Below are positions 22,854 to 30,186 of a DNA stretch of 64,000 bases, piece after piece. A program made the translations under genes and the position numbers. The notes under the pieces were generated by a model, which was not told where the DNA came from, made no database searches, and saw only the letters and a program-made list of their open reading frames with translations. How positions within the stretch are numbered: the stretch's first letter is position 1; every line of letters starts with the position of its first letter. The stretch comes from SIG589 sp045652465 (lineage in GTDB: Bacteria; Bacillota; Clostridia; Oscillospirales; Acutalibacteraceae), in contig JAZRUI010000015.1 of the NCBI GenBank assembly GCA_045652465.1, positions 186,001 to 250,000 on the forward strand, read 5' to 3'.

Positions 22854-23280
22854 TTTCCGTTTTCTCCAAATTCTTTTTCATCCAAATGTGCGGCTGCCCC
22901 TGCTCAAACTCGATTTCGCTCGAAACAGCGTAGCCAATTTGCTCATAAAAGCCCTTTGCGTGCTCTTGCGAATGAAGGCAAAGCGCTTTTGCGCCCTCGC
23001 CTCTTGCGGCCTCCTCGGCGGCTTTAACCAAGAGTCTTCCAACCCCCTTGCCGCGCTCTTCCTTTAAAACGCAAAGTCTTCCGAGTATGTATTCTCCCTC
23101 GTTGCTTGAGGGGAATATGCGGCATGTTGCAATCGCTTTGTCATCCAAAAAGGCGAGCAAATGGATTGCAAAGGAATCGGTGTCATCAACCTCATCAACA
23201 AAGCCCTGCTCATCAACAAAAACGGTTATTCTAATCGAAAGCGCAGCGGGCGGCAACCTTCTATAACTTAAAATTTTCAT
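22846..23280 (-). CDS. GNAT family N-acetyltransferase (ElaA-like)
   Basis: 144 residues. RITVFVDEQGFVDEVDDTDS near the N-terminus is typical of the ElaA/YjcF group, then LGRLCVLKEERGKGVGRLLV is the acetyl-CoA loop and FYEQIGYAV the C-terminal part. Acceptor substrate unknown. In the thioesterase-trxA-GNAT-cupin-bsh operon. Confidence 0.88.
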   Translation of the reverse strand: MKILSYRRLPPAALSIRITVFVDEQGFVDEVDDTDSFAIHLLAFLDDKAIATCRIFPSSNEGEYILGRLCVLKEERGKGVGRLLVKAAEEAARGEGAKALCLHSQEHAKGFYEQIGYAVSSEIEFEQGQPHIWMKKNLEKTEND

Positions 23281-23297
23281 TAACTACTCCAAAAAGC

Positions 23298-23594
23298 TTA
23301 AAGCATTTTTAAAATTTCTTCTTTAGAGCGAAGTCCGAGCGACTGCGCCGTTACTTCGCTGTTTTTAACAACGAAAAGCGCAGGGATGCTGTTGATTCCG
23401 AAATTGGTTGCGAGAGCGGGCTCTTCATCAACATTAACCTTGCAAATCTTAACATCATCTCGCTCCGATTCAATCTCGGCTAAAATGGGCGCGAGCATTT
23501 GGCAGGGACCGCACCAATCAGCATAGAAATCCAGCAAAACGGTTTTATCGCTATCTAAAACTTCAGCAATAAAGTTATCATTTGTGATATTCAT
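23298..23594 (-). CDS. trxA: Thioredoxin
   Basis: 98 residues with the redox motif DWCGPCQ and cis-Pro region SIPALFVVKN, full-length thioredoxin fold. General disulfide reductase. 14 bases after the thioesterase gene and in the same operon. Slightly short for TrxA but nothing is missing. Confidence 0.93.
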   Translation of the reverse strand: MNITNDNFIAEVLDSDKTVLLDFYADWCGPCQMLAPILAEIESERDDVKICKVNVDEEPALATNFGINSIPALFVVKNSEVTAQSLGLRSKEEILKML

Positions 23595-23608
23595 AAATTC
23601 TATCTCCT

Positions 23609-24307
23609 TTATTTTAAGAATGTTGCGGCAACCAACAGGCCGCCCTCCTCGTTTTCGAGTTTAATAAAATATCCGCCCTCAATTTCGGCGCGGCAAACCG
23701 ATAGAACATCGCCGAGATATGCCGCCTTTTTATAGAGAATCGAGGCATCCGCGAATTCAAAACCGTCGGGCAGCGCATCGATTAAAAGCTCGGCGCTCTT
23801 TTGGTTGTTGAGGTGGCGGTTAGTGTCGATTTGGCTCTTTAAAACGCGGGTTTCATAGATTTTTTCGGCATCGAAAAGCGAAGGCTTCTTAAACTCAAAA
23901 AAGCTATCGCCGAAATCATGGCTTCCGTAGCATTCGGACATCGAGGCGGGGATGCGAATCGGGCGCATTTTAGCCCCGTCGAACAAAAACCAAGCCGCAA
24001 CCGTTTTGGCGCAAACCTCTCCGTCCTGCAGGAATATGCAGCCGCGGTCGGAAACAACGCCCTTCATATCGCGAACAGCGGTATGTACCGTTATATTTTT
24101 CTTGGGCGACAACGGCTTTTCAATATGCAGGTTGATGCCCTGCATAAGCCAAGCCATATTCGCTTCCCTCATCTTATAAAGCCCCCAACCGCAGGAATCG
24201 GAATGCCTTATGGCAACATCCTGCGCAAGGTCTAAAAGGGCTGAACTTTTTATTTCTTCAAAGTCTTTAAAATCGCCGTAGCGCATCTCATAGGTATAGC
24301 TAAACAT
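23609..24307 (-). CDS. Acyl-ACP thioesterase
   Basis: 232 residues forming a double hotdog, matching the bacterial acyl-ACP thioesterase family (MRYGDFKDFEEIKSSALLDL, SDSCGWGLYKMREANMAWL, SQIDTNRHLNNQKSAELL with the conserved Asn/His). It releases free fatty acids from ACP; gut Clostridia use it for phospholipid or medium-chain acid metabolism. Start behind GGAGGCG, first gene of the operon, with its own promoter. Confidence 0.9.
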   Translation of the reverse strand: MFSYTYEMRYGDFKDFEEIKSSALLDLAQDVAIRHSDSCGWGLYKMREANMAWLMQGINLHIEKPLSPKKNITVHTAVRDMKGVVSDRGCIFLQDGEVCAKTVAAWFLFDGAKMRPIRIPASMSECYGSHDFGDSFFEFKKPSLFDAEKIYETRVLKSQIDTNRHLNNQKSAELLIDALPDGFEFADASILYKKAAYLGDVLSVCRAEIEGGYFIKLENEEGGLLVAATFLK

Positions 24308-24330
24308 ATCGCGCCTCCATTTCTATAATT

Positions 24331-24359
24331 ATGATAGCATATTTTCGGCTAAATATCAA
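24331..24359 (-). promoter_or_regulatory. Promoter of the thioesterase-bsh operon
   Basis: Minus strand TTGATA (24359-24354), 17-base spacer, TATCAT (24336-24331). Confidence 0.65.
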
Positions 24360-24379
24360 AGAATTTATGCTATGGGTTA

Positions 24380-24409
24380 TTGACATATGGAAGATTAAGG
24401 GTGTATTAT
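24380..24409 (+). promoter_or_regulatory. Promoter of the GDL-repeat lipoprotein
   Basis: TTGACA (24380-24385), 18-base spacer, TATTAT (24404-24409), running into TATAAT at 24407-24412. Confidence 0.65.
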
Positions 24410-24457
24410 AATAACAGTAAGGCATTTGTCTTATGAAAATGAAAGGGGTTTTTAAAA

Positions 24458-24766
24458 ATGAAAAAATTATTAGCACTCGCACTTGCAGTTCTTATGATTG
24501 CATCCGTTTTCTGTGCTTGCGGCAAGAAAACTGTTGATTGCCAGGCTTGCGGCAAAACCAAAGAAGGCAAAGCTTATAAGGTTGAAACCTTCGGCGTTAA
24601 GTTAACCGTTTGCAAGGATTGCAAAGAAGAGTATGATGCAGCTATGGAGCAGCTTGGTGACCTTGATCTTGGTGATCTCCTCGGCGATATCGATGAGGAA
24701 GACCTTGGCGACCTTGGTGACCTCGGCGACCTCGGCGACCTCGACCTCAGCGGTCTCCTCGGCTAA
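24458..24766 (+). CDS. Small lipoprotein with zinc-knuckle cysteines and GDL repeats
   Basis: 102 residues. Signal peptide with lipobox-like VFCAC gives lipidation near residue 20. The mature part has CQACGKT and VCKDCKEE (two CxxC, a zinc-ribbon pattern), then a very acidic tail with repeated GDL units (GDLDLGDLLGDI, GDLGDLGDLGDL). Strong RBS (AAAGGGG) and promoter suggest high expression. Function unknown; metal binding is an inference from the cysteines and acid tail. Confidence 0.85.
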   Translation: MKKLLALALAVLMIASVFCACGKKTVDCQACGKTKEGKAYKVETFGVKLTVCKDCKEEYDAAMEQLGDLDLGDLLGDIDEEDLGDLGDLGDLGDLDLSGLLG

Positions 24767-24770
24767 GAAA

Positions 24771-24814
24771 CTACATAAAAAAGCGGTAGCATTTGCTACC
24801 GCTTTTTTTATTTT
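24771..24814. terminator. Bidirectional terminator
   Basis: 14-bp stem (24777-24790 / 24795-24808; core GCGGTAGC / GCTACCGC) with A and T tracts on both sides, shared by the lipoprotein gene and the convergent kinase gene. Confidence 0.92.
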
Positions 24815-25667
24815 ATCTTTTTTCGGGAACCGCCTCAACGCGGCTAACAACAAAGGATGAGAGCGAAACGGCTCTCTCGAGTGCCTCGTTAATATCGCCG
24901 TTTTTGGCATAACTCGATAAAAACGCCGCCCCGAAGCTATCTCCCGCGCCAACGGTTGAAACAACCTTTATAGATTTTGCAGGAACGAAATATGAGCGCT
25001 TTTCCTCGGTTTGGAAGGCGAATGCGCCATCGCAGTCCAGCGTTATTAAGATGATTTTGAGGTTAGGGAATGCCGCCGAGAGCGCCCTTGCAGCGGTTGC
25101 GGGAGCGGCAATTTCGCGTTCCAAAAGCAACTGTGTTGCTGTCGAAAGCTCCTCACGACTGATTTTGAGGATAGTCGCGTTTTGAGCGCAAAGCAGCGCC
25201 GATTCCTTTGAATAAAAGGGCTTGCGCAGGTTCAAATCGCAAAAGATATGCGAAAAACTATAGCGCGATAAGATTTCATTTATCAGCTTTTTATTTTGTT
25301 CGCTGCGCTGGAAAAGCGTGCCGAATGCAACGGCATCAAACCCTAAAAGCTCATCGTTTGCCTCAAGGTAATCATATGCAACATCGGTTAAAACATTATA
25401 ATCAGGAACGCCCTTTTGGTTTAAACTAACCTTGCATTGTCCCGTTTGCTTGCCGCGGAGCGTTTTAATAAACTGCGGGTTTATTTTAAAGCGCTTAACC
25501 TCTTCGAGCGCAGGCGCGGCCAACTCATCATCGCCAACCGCCGAAAGCAAATAGCTCTCTTCGCCGAGCAGCGCGCTGTGAGCCGCAAAATTAAAGGGCG
25601 CACCGCCGATGCAGCGCTTGTCGGGATAAACATCCCAAATAATTTCGCCTATCGATAAAACCTTCAT
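24813..25667 (-). CDS. PfkB-family carbohydrate kinase (fructokinase-like)
   Basis: 284 residues. GEIIWDVYPDKRCIGGAPFNFAAH is the N-terminal PfkB motif, STVGAGDSFGAAFL the C-terminal motif with the catalytic Asp. The GEIIWD...GGAPFN pattern is closest to fructokinases. It phosphorylates a sugar in the cytoplasm with ATP. Eight bases downstream of the PHP phosphatase gene, so co-transcribed. Confidence 0.88.
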   Translation of the reverse strand: MKVLSIGEIIWDVYPDKRCIGGAPFNFAAHSALLGEESYLLSAVGDDELAAPALEEVKRFKINPQFIKTLRGKQTGQCKVSLNQKGVPDYNVLTDVAYDYLEANDELLGFDAVAFGTLFQRSEQNKKLINEILSRYSFSHIFCDLNLRKPFYSKESALLCAQNATILKISREELSTATQLLLEREIAAPATAARALSAAFPNLKIILITLDCDGAFAFQTEEKRSYFVPAKSIKVVSTVGAGDSFGAAFLSSYAKNGDINEALERAVSLSSFVVSRVEAVPEKR

Positions 25668-25675
25668 ATTTCCTC

Positions 25676-26494
25676 CTAAAGTGAATAAGAATAGGGTTTT
25701 CTATCCTTATAGTAAAAGGCTTTTTCTATGTTTAAGCTTTTGAGCATTTCGCGCGTTTCTTTTAGTCCCAACGCGATATTATCAACCACATGAGCATCGC
25801 TGCCCAAGGTTAAAAGCTCGCCGCCCAAGCTTCTATATAATTTTATTATCTCGTTCGAAGGCAAGGTTTCGTTTAAAGACAAACCGACTTCCGAAGTGTT
25901 TATTTCAAGCGCAATCCCGCGCTCGATTATTGTCTTTAAAATCTCTATTATGGTCGGCATATATTTTTCCATATCAACCATAATTCCGTATTTTCCCGTT
26001 ATGTATCTAATGGGCAGGGTAAGGTGGGCGAGAATGTCGATATTCGAATGTTTTGCGGTGAAAAGAACACCGTCGAAATATTTTTTCAAATATTCATCAA
26101 TTTCCGCAGGTGAGTAGGTGTCGAAGGCTTGCATCGTGTGCACTAAAAAATTGCCGTCAGCCGCCCTTAAAACATGCACCGAGCCTATGATGCAATCATA
26201 GGAAAACGCCGCGGCAACGCGCTGGGTTTTCTCGAAAAACAGGTGGGCATCGCCGAGCTCGATTGAATTCATAAGGAAAATTCTATCCCCGTATTTTTCA
26301 GCCATCTCGCCGTAAACCTCGAAGCGCCTCGCTTGATTCGATAGTATTGCATCCTGCTCCGTAACATGCGGGTCGCAGTGGTCGCTGAATGCAATGCCCT
26401 TAAGCCCTGCCTTGATTGCGCCCTCGCAAATCTCTTCGGGCGAGGATTTGGCATCGTGAGATAGATTTGTGTGGGTATGCATATTGTAAAACAA
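25676..26494 (-). CDS. PHP-domain phosphatase (histidinol-phosphatase HisJ-like)
   Basis: 272 residues starting at TTG, chosen because GGAGGTG lies 6 bases upstream and the product then begins MFYNMHTHTN, the PHP metal site. Other ligands: AFSDHCD, GSVHVL, AKHSNIDILAHL and LGSDAHV. Typical of HisK-type histidinol-phosphatases, which complete histidine synthesis, but no his genes are nearby, so another sugar phosphate is possible. Confidence 0.87.
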   Translation of the reverse strand: MFYNMHTHTNLSHDAKSSPEEICEGAIKAGLKGIAFSDHCDPHVTEQDAILSNQARRFEVYGEMAEKYGDRIFLMNSIELGDAHLFFEKTQRVAAAFSYDCIIGSVHVLRAADGNFLVHTMQAFDTYSPAEIDEYLKKYFDGVLFTAKHSNIDILAHLTLPIRYITGKYGIMVDMEKYMPTIIEILKTIIERGIALEINTSEVGLSLNETLPSNEIIKLYRSLGGELLTLGSDAHVVDNIALGLKETREMLKSLNIEKAFYYKDRKPYSYSL

Positions 26495-26544
26495 TGGTAA
26501 CACCTCCAAAACCAATATAATAATACTATCCCTGCAGTCAAAAA

Positions 26545-26575
26545 GCAAGAAAAAAGGCACCCGAAGGTGCCTTTT
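26545..26575 (-). terminator. Terminator of the glycoside hydrolase-like gene
   Basis: 10-bp stem AAAAGGCACC / GGTGCCTTTT with loop CGAA, followed on the minus strand by a T run. Confidence 0.88.
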
Positions 26576-26578
26576 AAT

Positions 26579-28489
26579 TTAGTCTTTTTGTGTTGTGTAA
26601 ACGATAACGCCATAGGGGGCAATTGTGTCGCTTAACTTGTCCTCAACCTCAATTTCCTTGTCGGAGGGAATGGTTGTTGCAGCTTCATCGCGAACAAGTG
26701 TCTTGGGGTCGAAATAGTGGCGATAGAACTTCTTGCCAACAGCCTCTTCAAGCTCAATGGTGAAATTATCGCTCTCGGCCTTGTGGTTGGCGAGAACAAT
26801 GGTAACCTCGCCATCCTTATTAACCGACATCGTGGTGTGAAGCGCGTTTTCGCCCTCGCCCTTGTAGATAACGCTTCCTGCATCAACATAGCGGGAAAGC
26901 AGCGCAAAGGCGTAATATGCCGAATGGGGAACATAGGAGCGGGTTAGAACAGGCATAAGTCCGCAACGATGGTCGCCGTCAACAAAGGAGTCGGCATTGT
27001 TGGAGTGGTTGTTGGGCCACTGCTGGTCAATAAGAGTCCAAAGCAGCGAGCAACGCGCGCCGCAGTTCATAAACGCGATAGCGGCATCAACCAACTCGGC
27101 ACCCATCTCCATATGAGAGTTGTCGCGGTCGTAGGTGATGTTGTATTCATCATAGCAAAAAGCCTTGTTGGGGCGCTCGCCGGGGATGAAATCAATAGCT
27201 TTGTTAGCCCAGGTGCACCAGTCGTTATAGGGTTCGAGAACGCCGCCTGCGGTTGAATTCAAGAACCATCCCTCAAATTCTTCCGAGAAATCGCCGTTAA
27301 CGAGAATGTTCTTTTTATCCTCGCCCTCTAAAAGCTCGAAGCTGTCAATAAAGCAATATCCGGGTCTTCTGCGGTCTTCAGGGTCGGTAACGCAGGCAGT
27401 TTTGCCATCGAGCTCTTTGGGGGATTTAACTCCGCAAAAGATTCCGAAAATACCATCCTCAACATCGCCCGAATTGAATTTAACCGAAATTTTTCTATAT
27501 TCGGTTGAAAGCGAGGAGGGGAGGATTTGGATTGCGCTGTTTGCACAGGCGGAAGCAAGACCCGTGTTTTGTATATCTCCCGAGGGGTGGTCTTTGCAAA
27601 CGCCGAATATATAGCCGCCCTCTTGGTCGGGGAAATCGCTCTTATAGAGAATATCGAGGGTTGCTTCGTAATCCGTGTTGGGCTTTAGCTTAACCTTTTG
27701 GCAAATGCGCGAATAGAAAACCGTGAGAGTGCAGTAGGTCTTGCCGGTCTTTATGTATTCAGGCTTTGCAGCGGCAACCCATTGATAGTTATGGCTCGAG
27801 AATATATCAACGATATCGGGCTCGTTTTCGGCAAAATATTTAACCATCGGGCTGTAAGCAGTGCTGCCCTCGTTGGGTCCCATAAGCGAAACCAAATGGC
27901 GGCGACCATCGCGAACGAGCGCATTATGAGCGGCGCGAGCGCCATCAGCCCAAAGGTCGAAAGGAGTCTTCGAGGGGTCGTCCGGCTTGCCCGAATAGCG
28001 CTGCGGCTCGGTGAAGAGAACGAAAATCTTAATATTATCAAAACCGCGCTTTTCAATAAGCTGATAGGCGGTTTCGCTAACGAAATTACCATAGTTTTCA
28101 AGGCTCTTTTCCCAGTCGCCTTCAACGGTGAATGGGCTCTTGCCGTTCCAGCTGGTCGAGTTAATGTCGCCGGGGGAGCACCAACCTGTGTTAAGGGCAA
28201 CAGTAACGCCTGCTTCCTTCATTCTGCCCAACCAACGGTAGAATGCCTTGCAGGTTTCGTTTTCCCAATCCCAGGTGTTGGTCTTTTCGTCCCAAGCCCA
28301 CCAACCATAGAATGTGCGGGCGATTTTAAGGCGCATTTCCTTGATGCGGCGAGCCTCCTCGATGCATTGCTCCTCGGTATAAACGCGGCCGCAATCATCG
28401 GGCATACCTGCGTATCCGTGGTAGATAGCGCCGTTGCCCCAAAAGTCTATTTGAACGGGGTTTTTATTTTCAATCTTAAGATTGCTCAT
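26579..28489 (-). CDS. Intracellular glycoside hydrolase-like protein (clan GH-A type) with an inserted carbohydrate-binding-like domain
   Basis: 636 residues, no signal peptide. A TIM-barrel start (about 1-240) has IARTFYGWWAWDE, VALNTGWCSPG and VLFTEPQ, with Glu161 at the acid/base position (TEP replaces the common NEP). Residues about 245-425 are a beta-rich insert with VKLKPNTDYEATLDI and ILVNGDFSEEFEGWF, resembling CenC-type carbohydrate-binding modules. The barrel then resumes with CYDEYN, Glu448 as likely nucleophile. The C-terminal beta domain ends in GVIVYTTQKD. It is paralogous in plan to the C-terminal part of the giant secreted protein. Family number not assigned. Confidence 0.78.
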   Translation of the reverse strand: MSNLKIENKNPVQIDFWGNGAIYHGYAGMPDDCGRVYTEEQCIEEARRIKEMRLKIARTFYGWWAWDEKTNTWDWENETCKAFYRWLGRMKEAGVTVALNTGWCSPGDINSTSWNGKSPFTVEGDWEKSLENYGNFVSETAYQLIEKRGFDNIKIFVLFTEPQRYSGKPDDPSKTPFDLWADGARAAHNALVRDGRRHLVSLMGPNEGSTAYSPMVKYFAENEPDIVDIFSSHNYQWVAAAKPEYIKTGKTYCTLTVFYSRICQKVKLKPNTDYEATLDILYKSDFPDQEGGYIFGVCKDHPSGDIQNTGLASACANSAIQILPSSLSTEYRKISVKFNSGDVEDGIFGIFCGVKSPKELDGKTACVTDPEDRRRPGYCFIDSFELLEGEDKKNILVNGDFSEEFEGWFLNSTAGGVLEPYNDWCTWANKAIDFIPGERPNKAFCYDEYNITYDRDNSHMEMGAELVDAAIAFMNCGARCSLLWTLIDQQWPNNHSNNADSFVDGDHRCGLMPVLTRSYVPHSAYYAFALLSRYVDAGSVIYKGEGENALHTTMSVNKDGEVTIVLANHKAESDNFTIELEEAVGKKFYRHYFDPKTLVRDEAATTIPSDKEIEVEDKLSDTIAPYGVIVYTTQKD

Positions 28490-28518
28490 TTTTCGACCTC
28501 CAAAATGTGATTGTAAAT

Positions 28519-28547
28519 ATTATAATCCATACCAATATTTATGTAAA
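28519..28547 (-). promoter_or_regulatory. Promoter of the glycoside hydrolase-like gene
   Basis: Minus strand TTTACA (28547-28542), 17-base spacer, TATAAT (28524-28519). Confidence 0.75.
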
Positions 28548-28582
28548 TACACAAAAAGAAATATTTGCACAAAACGAAACTA

Positions 28583-28616
28583 AAAAATAAAAACCCTCCC
28601 GAAAAACGGGAGGGAA
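28583..28616 (-). terminator. gltA terminator
   Basis: 8-bp stem CCCTCCCG / CGGGAGGG followed on the minus strand by TTTTTATTTTTT. Confidence 0.88.
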
Positions 28617-28620
28617 AGGT

Positions 28621-29979
28621 TTATCTTTCGTTCATAGGTGTGTAGGGAACCTTTTTGATGGCAGCCTTGTAGGCAGGGCGCATAATGCGCTTGCAGGAGA
28701 TAAGCTCCTCCATTCTGTGAGCACACCAGCCGGTAACGCGGGCGATGGCAAACAGGGGAGTGTAAAGGTCCTCGGGAATTCCGAGCATATCATAAACAAA
28801 GCCCGAATAAAGGTCAACATTGGCGCAAATGGGAAGGGTCATCTTTTTGCGCTCCATGATAAGCTCTTTGCCGATTTTCTCGATGTTTTCGAGAAGCTTG
28901 AGCTCCTCTAAACGACCATATTTTTCGGCAAGAGAAGCAGCGCATTCGCGAATCGAAACTGCGCGCGGGTCGGAGATGGTGTAAACCGCGTGACCCAGTC
29001 CGTAAATCTTGCCCGAGCGGTCGCCTGCGGTGCCGTCAAGAAGCTTGCTTAAATATTCGCGAAGCTTTTCTTCGTTGGAATAGTCGGGCAGGTCGCGCTT
29101 AATGAAGCTGACCATTTCCATAACCTTGGCGTTTGCGCCGCCGTGGAGCGGGCCCTTAAGCGAGTTAACCGCAGCCGAAATAGCGCTGTATGTATCGGTT
29201 CCGCTCGAGGAAACTGCACGGCAAACGAATGCCGAGTTGTTTCCGCCGCCGTGCTCCGCGTGGAGAATAAGCATTATATCAAGCAGCTTTGCCTCTTCAT
29301 CGGTATAGGTCTTGTCGGGGCGAACCATTCTAAGGAAGTTCTCCGAAAGCGAAAGACCGGGCTTCGGGTTATGGATATAAAGCGATTTACCGTAAAAACG
29401 GTGGCGCTTAACGGCATAAGCGTTTGCAACTATCGAGGGGAAACGGGCAATAAGCTCAATCGACTGGCGAAGGAGATTTTCGGGCGAGGTGTCGTCGTCA
29501 ATCTCATCGTAGGAATAAAGCGCCTCGATTCCGCGCGATAACTGATTCATAATGTTGCGCGAGGGAGCGCGGAGAAGAACATCCTCCGTGAAGCTGTCGG
29601 GCAGCGCGCGATTTTTGGAGAGAAGGGCGCCGAAATGCTCGAATTCCTCCTTGGTAGGCAGCTTGCCGAAGAGCAGCAAAAATGCAACCTCTTCATAACC
29701 AAAGGTATCGTTATCGCGATGCTGCTTTATGATATCGTGAACATTGATTCCACGATAATAAAGCTTGCCCTCGGTGGGAACGCGCTCGCCATCCTCCAAA
29801 TAATAACCCATAACACTACCAATATCGGTAACACCGACTAAAACGCCGGTTCCGTCATCGTTGCGAAGACCGCGTTTGGTGTTAAGACCTTGGTCAACGG
29901 TATATACATTCTTTATTCCGCAACTGAGCTTTTTGAATTCCTCGGTTGCGTTTTCGGGTAAAATTATGTGTTCGTTCAT
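28621..29979 (-). CDS. gltA: Citrate synthase
   Basis: 452 residues, condensing oxaloacetate and acetyl-CoA. Active-site segments: LHAEHGGGNNSAF, GPLHGGANAKVM, YGLGHAVYTISDPRA and ANVDLYSGFVYD (catalytic Asp). The N-terminal extension before GLRNDDGTGVLVG is typical of clostridial forms. Divergent from the hydratase-icd operon, with which it supplies 2-oxoglutarate for glutamate. Confidence 0.96.
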   Translation of the reverse strand: MNEHIILPENATEEFKKLSCGIKNVYTVDQGLNTKRGLRNDDGTGVLVGVTDIGSVMGYYLEDGERVPTEGKLYYRGINVHDIIKQHRDNDTFGYEEVAFLLLFGKLPTKEEFEHFGALLSKNRALPDSFTEDVLLRAPSRNIMNQLSRGIEALYSYDEIDDDTSPENLLRQSIELIARFPSIVANAYAVKRHRFYGKSLYIHNPKPGLSLSENFLRMVRPDKTYTDEEAKLLDIMLILHAEHGGGNNSAFVCRAVSSSGTDTYSAISAAVNSLKGPLHGGANAKVMEMVSFIKRDLPDYSNEEKLREYLSKLLDGTAGDRSGKIYGLGHAVYTISDPRAVSIRECAASLAEKYGRLEELKLLENIEKIGKELIMERKKMTLPICANVDLYSGFVYDMLGIPEDLYTPLFAIARVTGWCAHRMEELISCKRIMRPAYKAAIKKVPYTPMNER

Positions 29980-30014
29980 TTTTTCACCTTCTCGGTTGAT
30001 TTTACTAAAAACTA

Positions 30015-30043
30015 ATTATACCCTAAAATTATAAAAATGGCAA
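30015..30043 (-). promoter_or_regulatory. gltA promoter
   Basis: Minus strand TTGCCA (30043-30038), 17-base spacer, TATAAT (30020-30015). Confidence 0.78.
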
Positions 30044-30060
30044 GAAAATATATATTTTCT
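30043..30060. promoter_or_regulatory. Perfect 18-bp palindrome, candidate operator
   Basis: AGAAAATAT followed by ATATTTTCT, a perfect palindrome abutting the gltA -35 box in the gltA/hydratase divergent region. The position fits a regulator of both units; the regulator is unknown. Confidence 0.5.
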
Positions 30061-30186
30061 ACCCTCTGCACTAACAAAATACCACTAAACTCCATAAAAA
30101 GTTCGCAGTTTTAATAAAAATACTTTAAATTTGCTTAAAAATATGTTATATTAATTTGTAAATTATTTTTCAAAAAGGGTGATTAG

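Noticed and set aside
25208..25429. Small plus-strand frame opposite the sugar kinase
   Set aside because: No RBS, overlaps a clear kinase gene, and the product has no family features.
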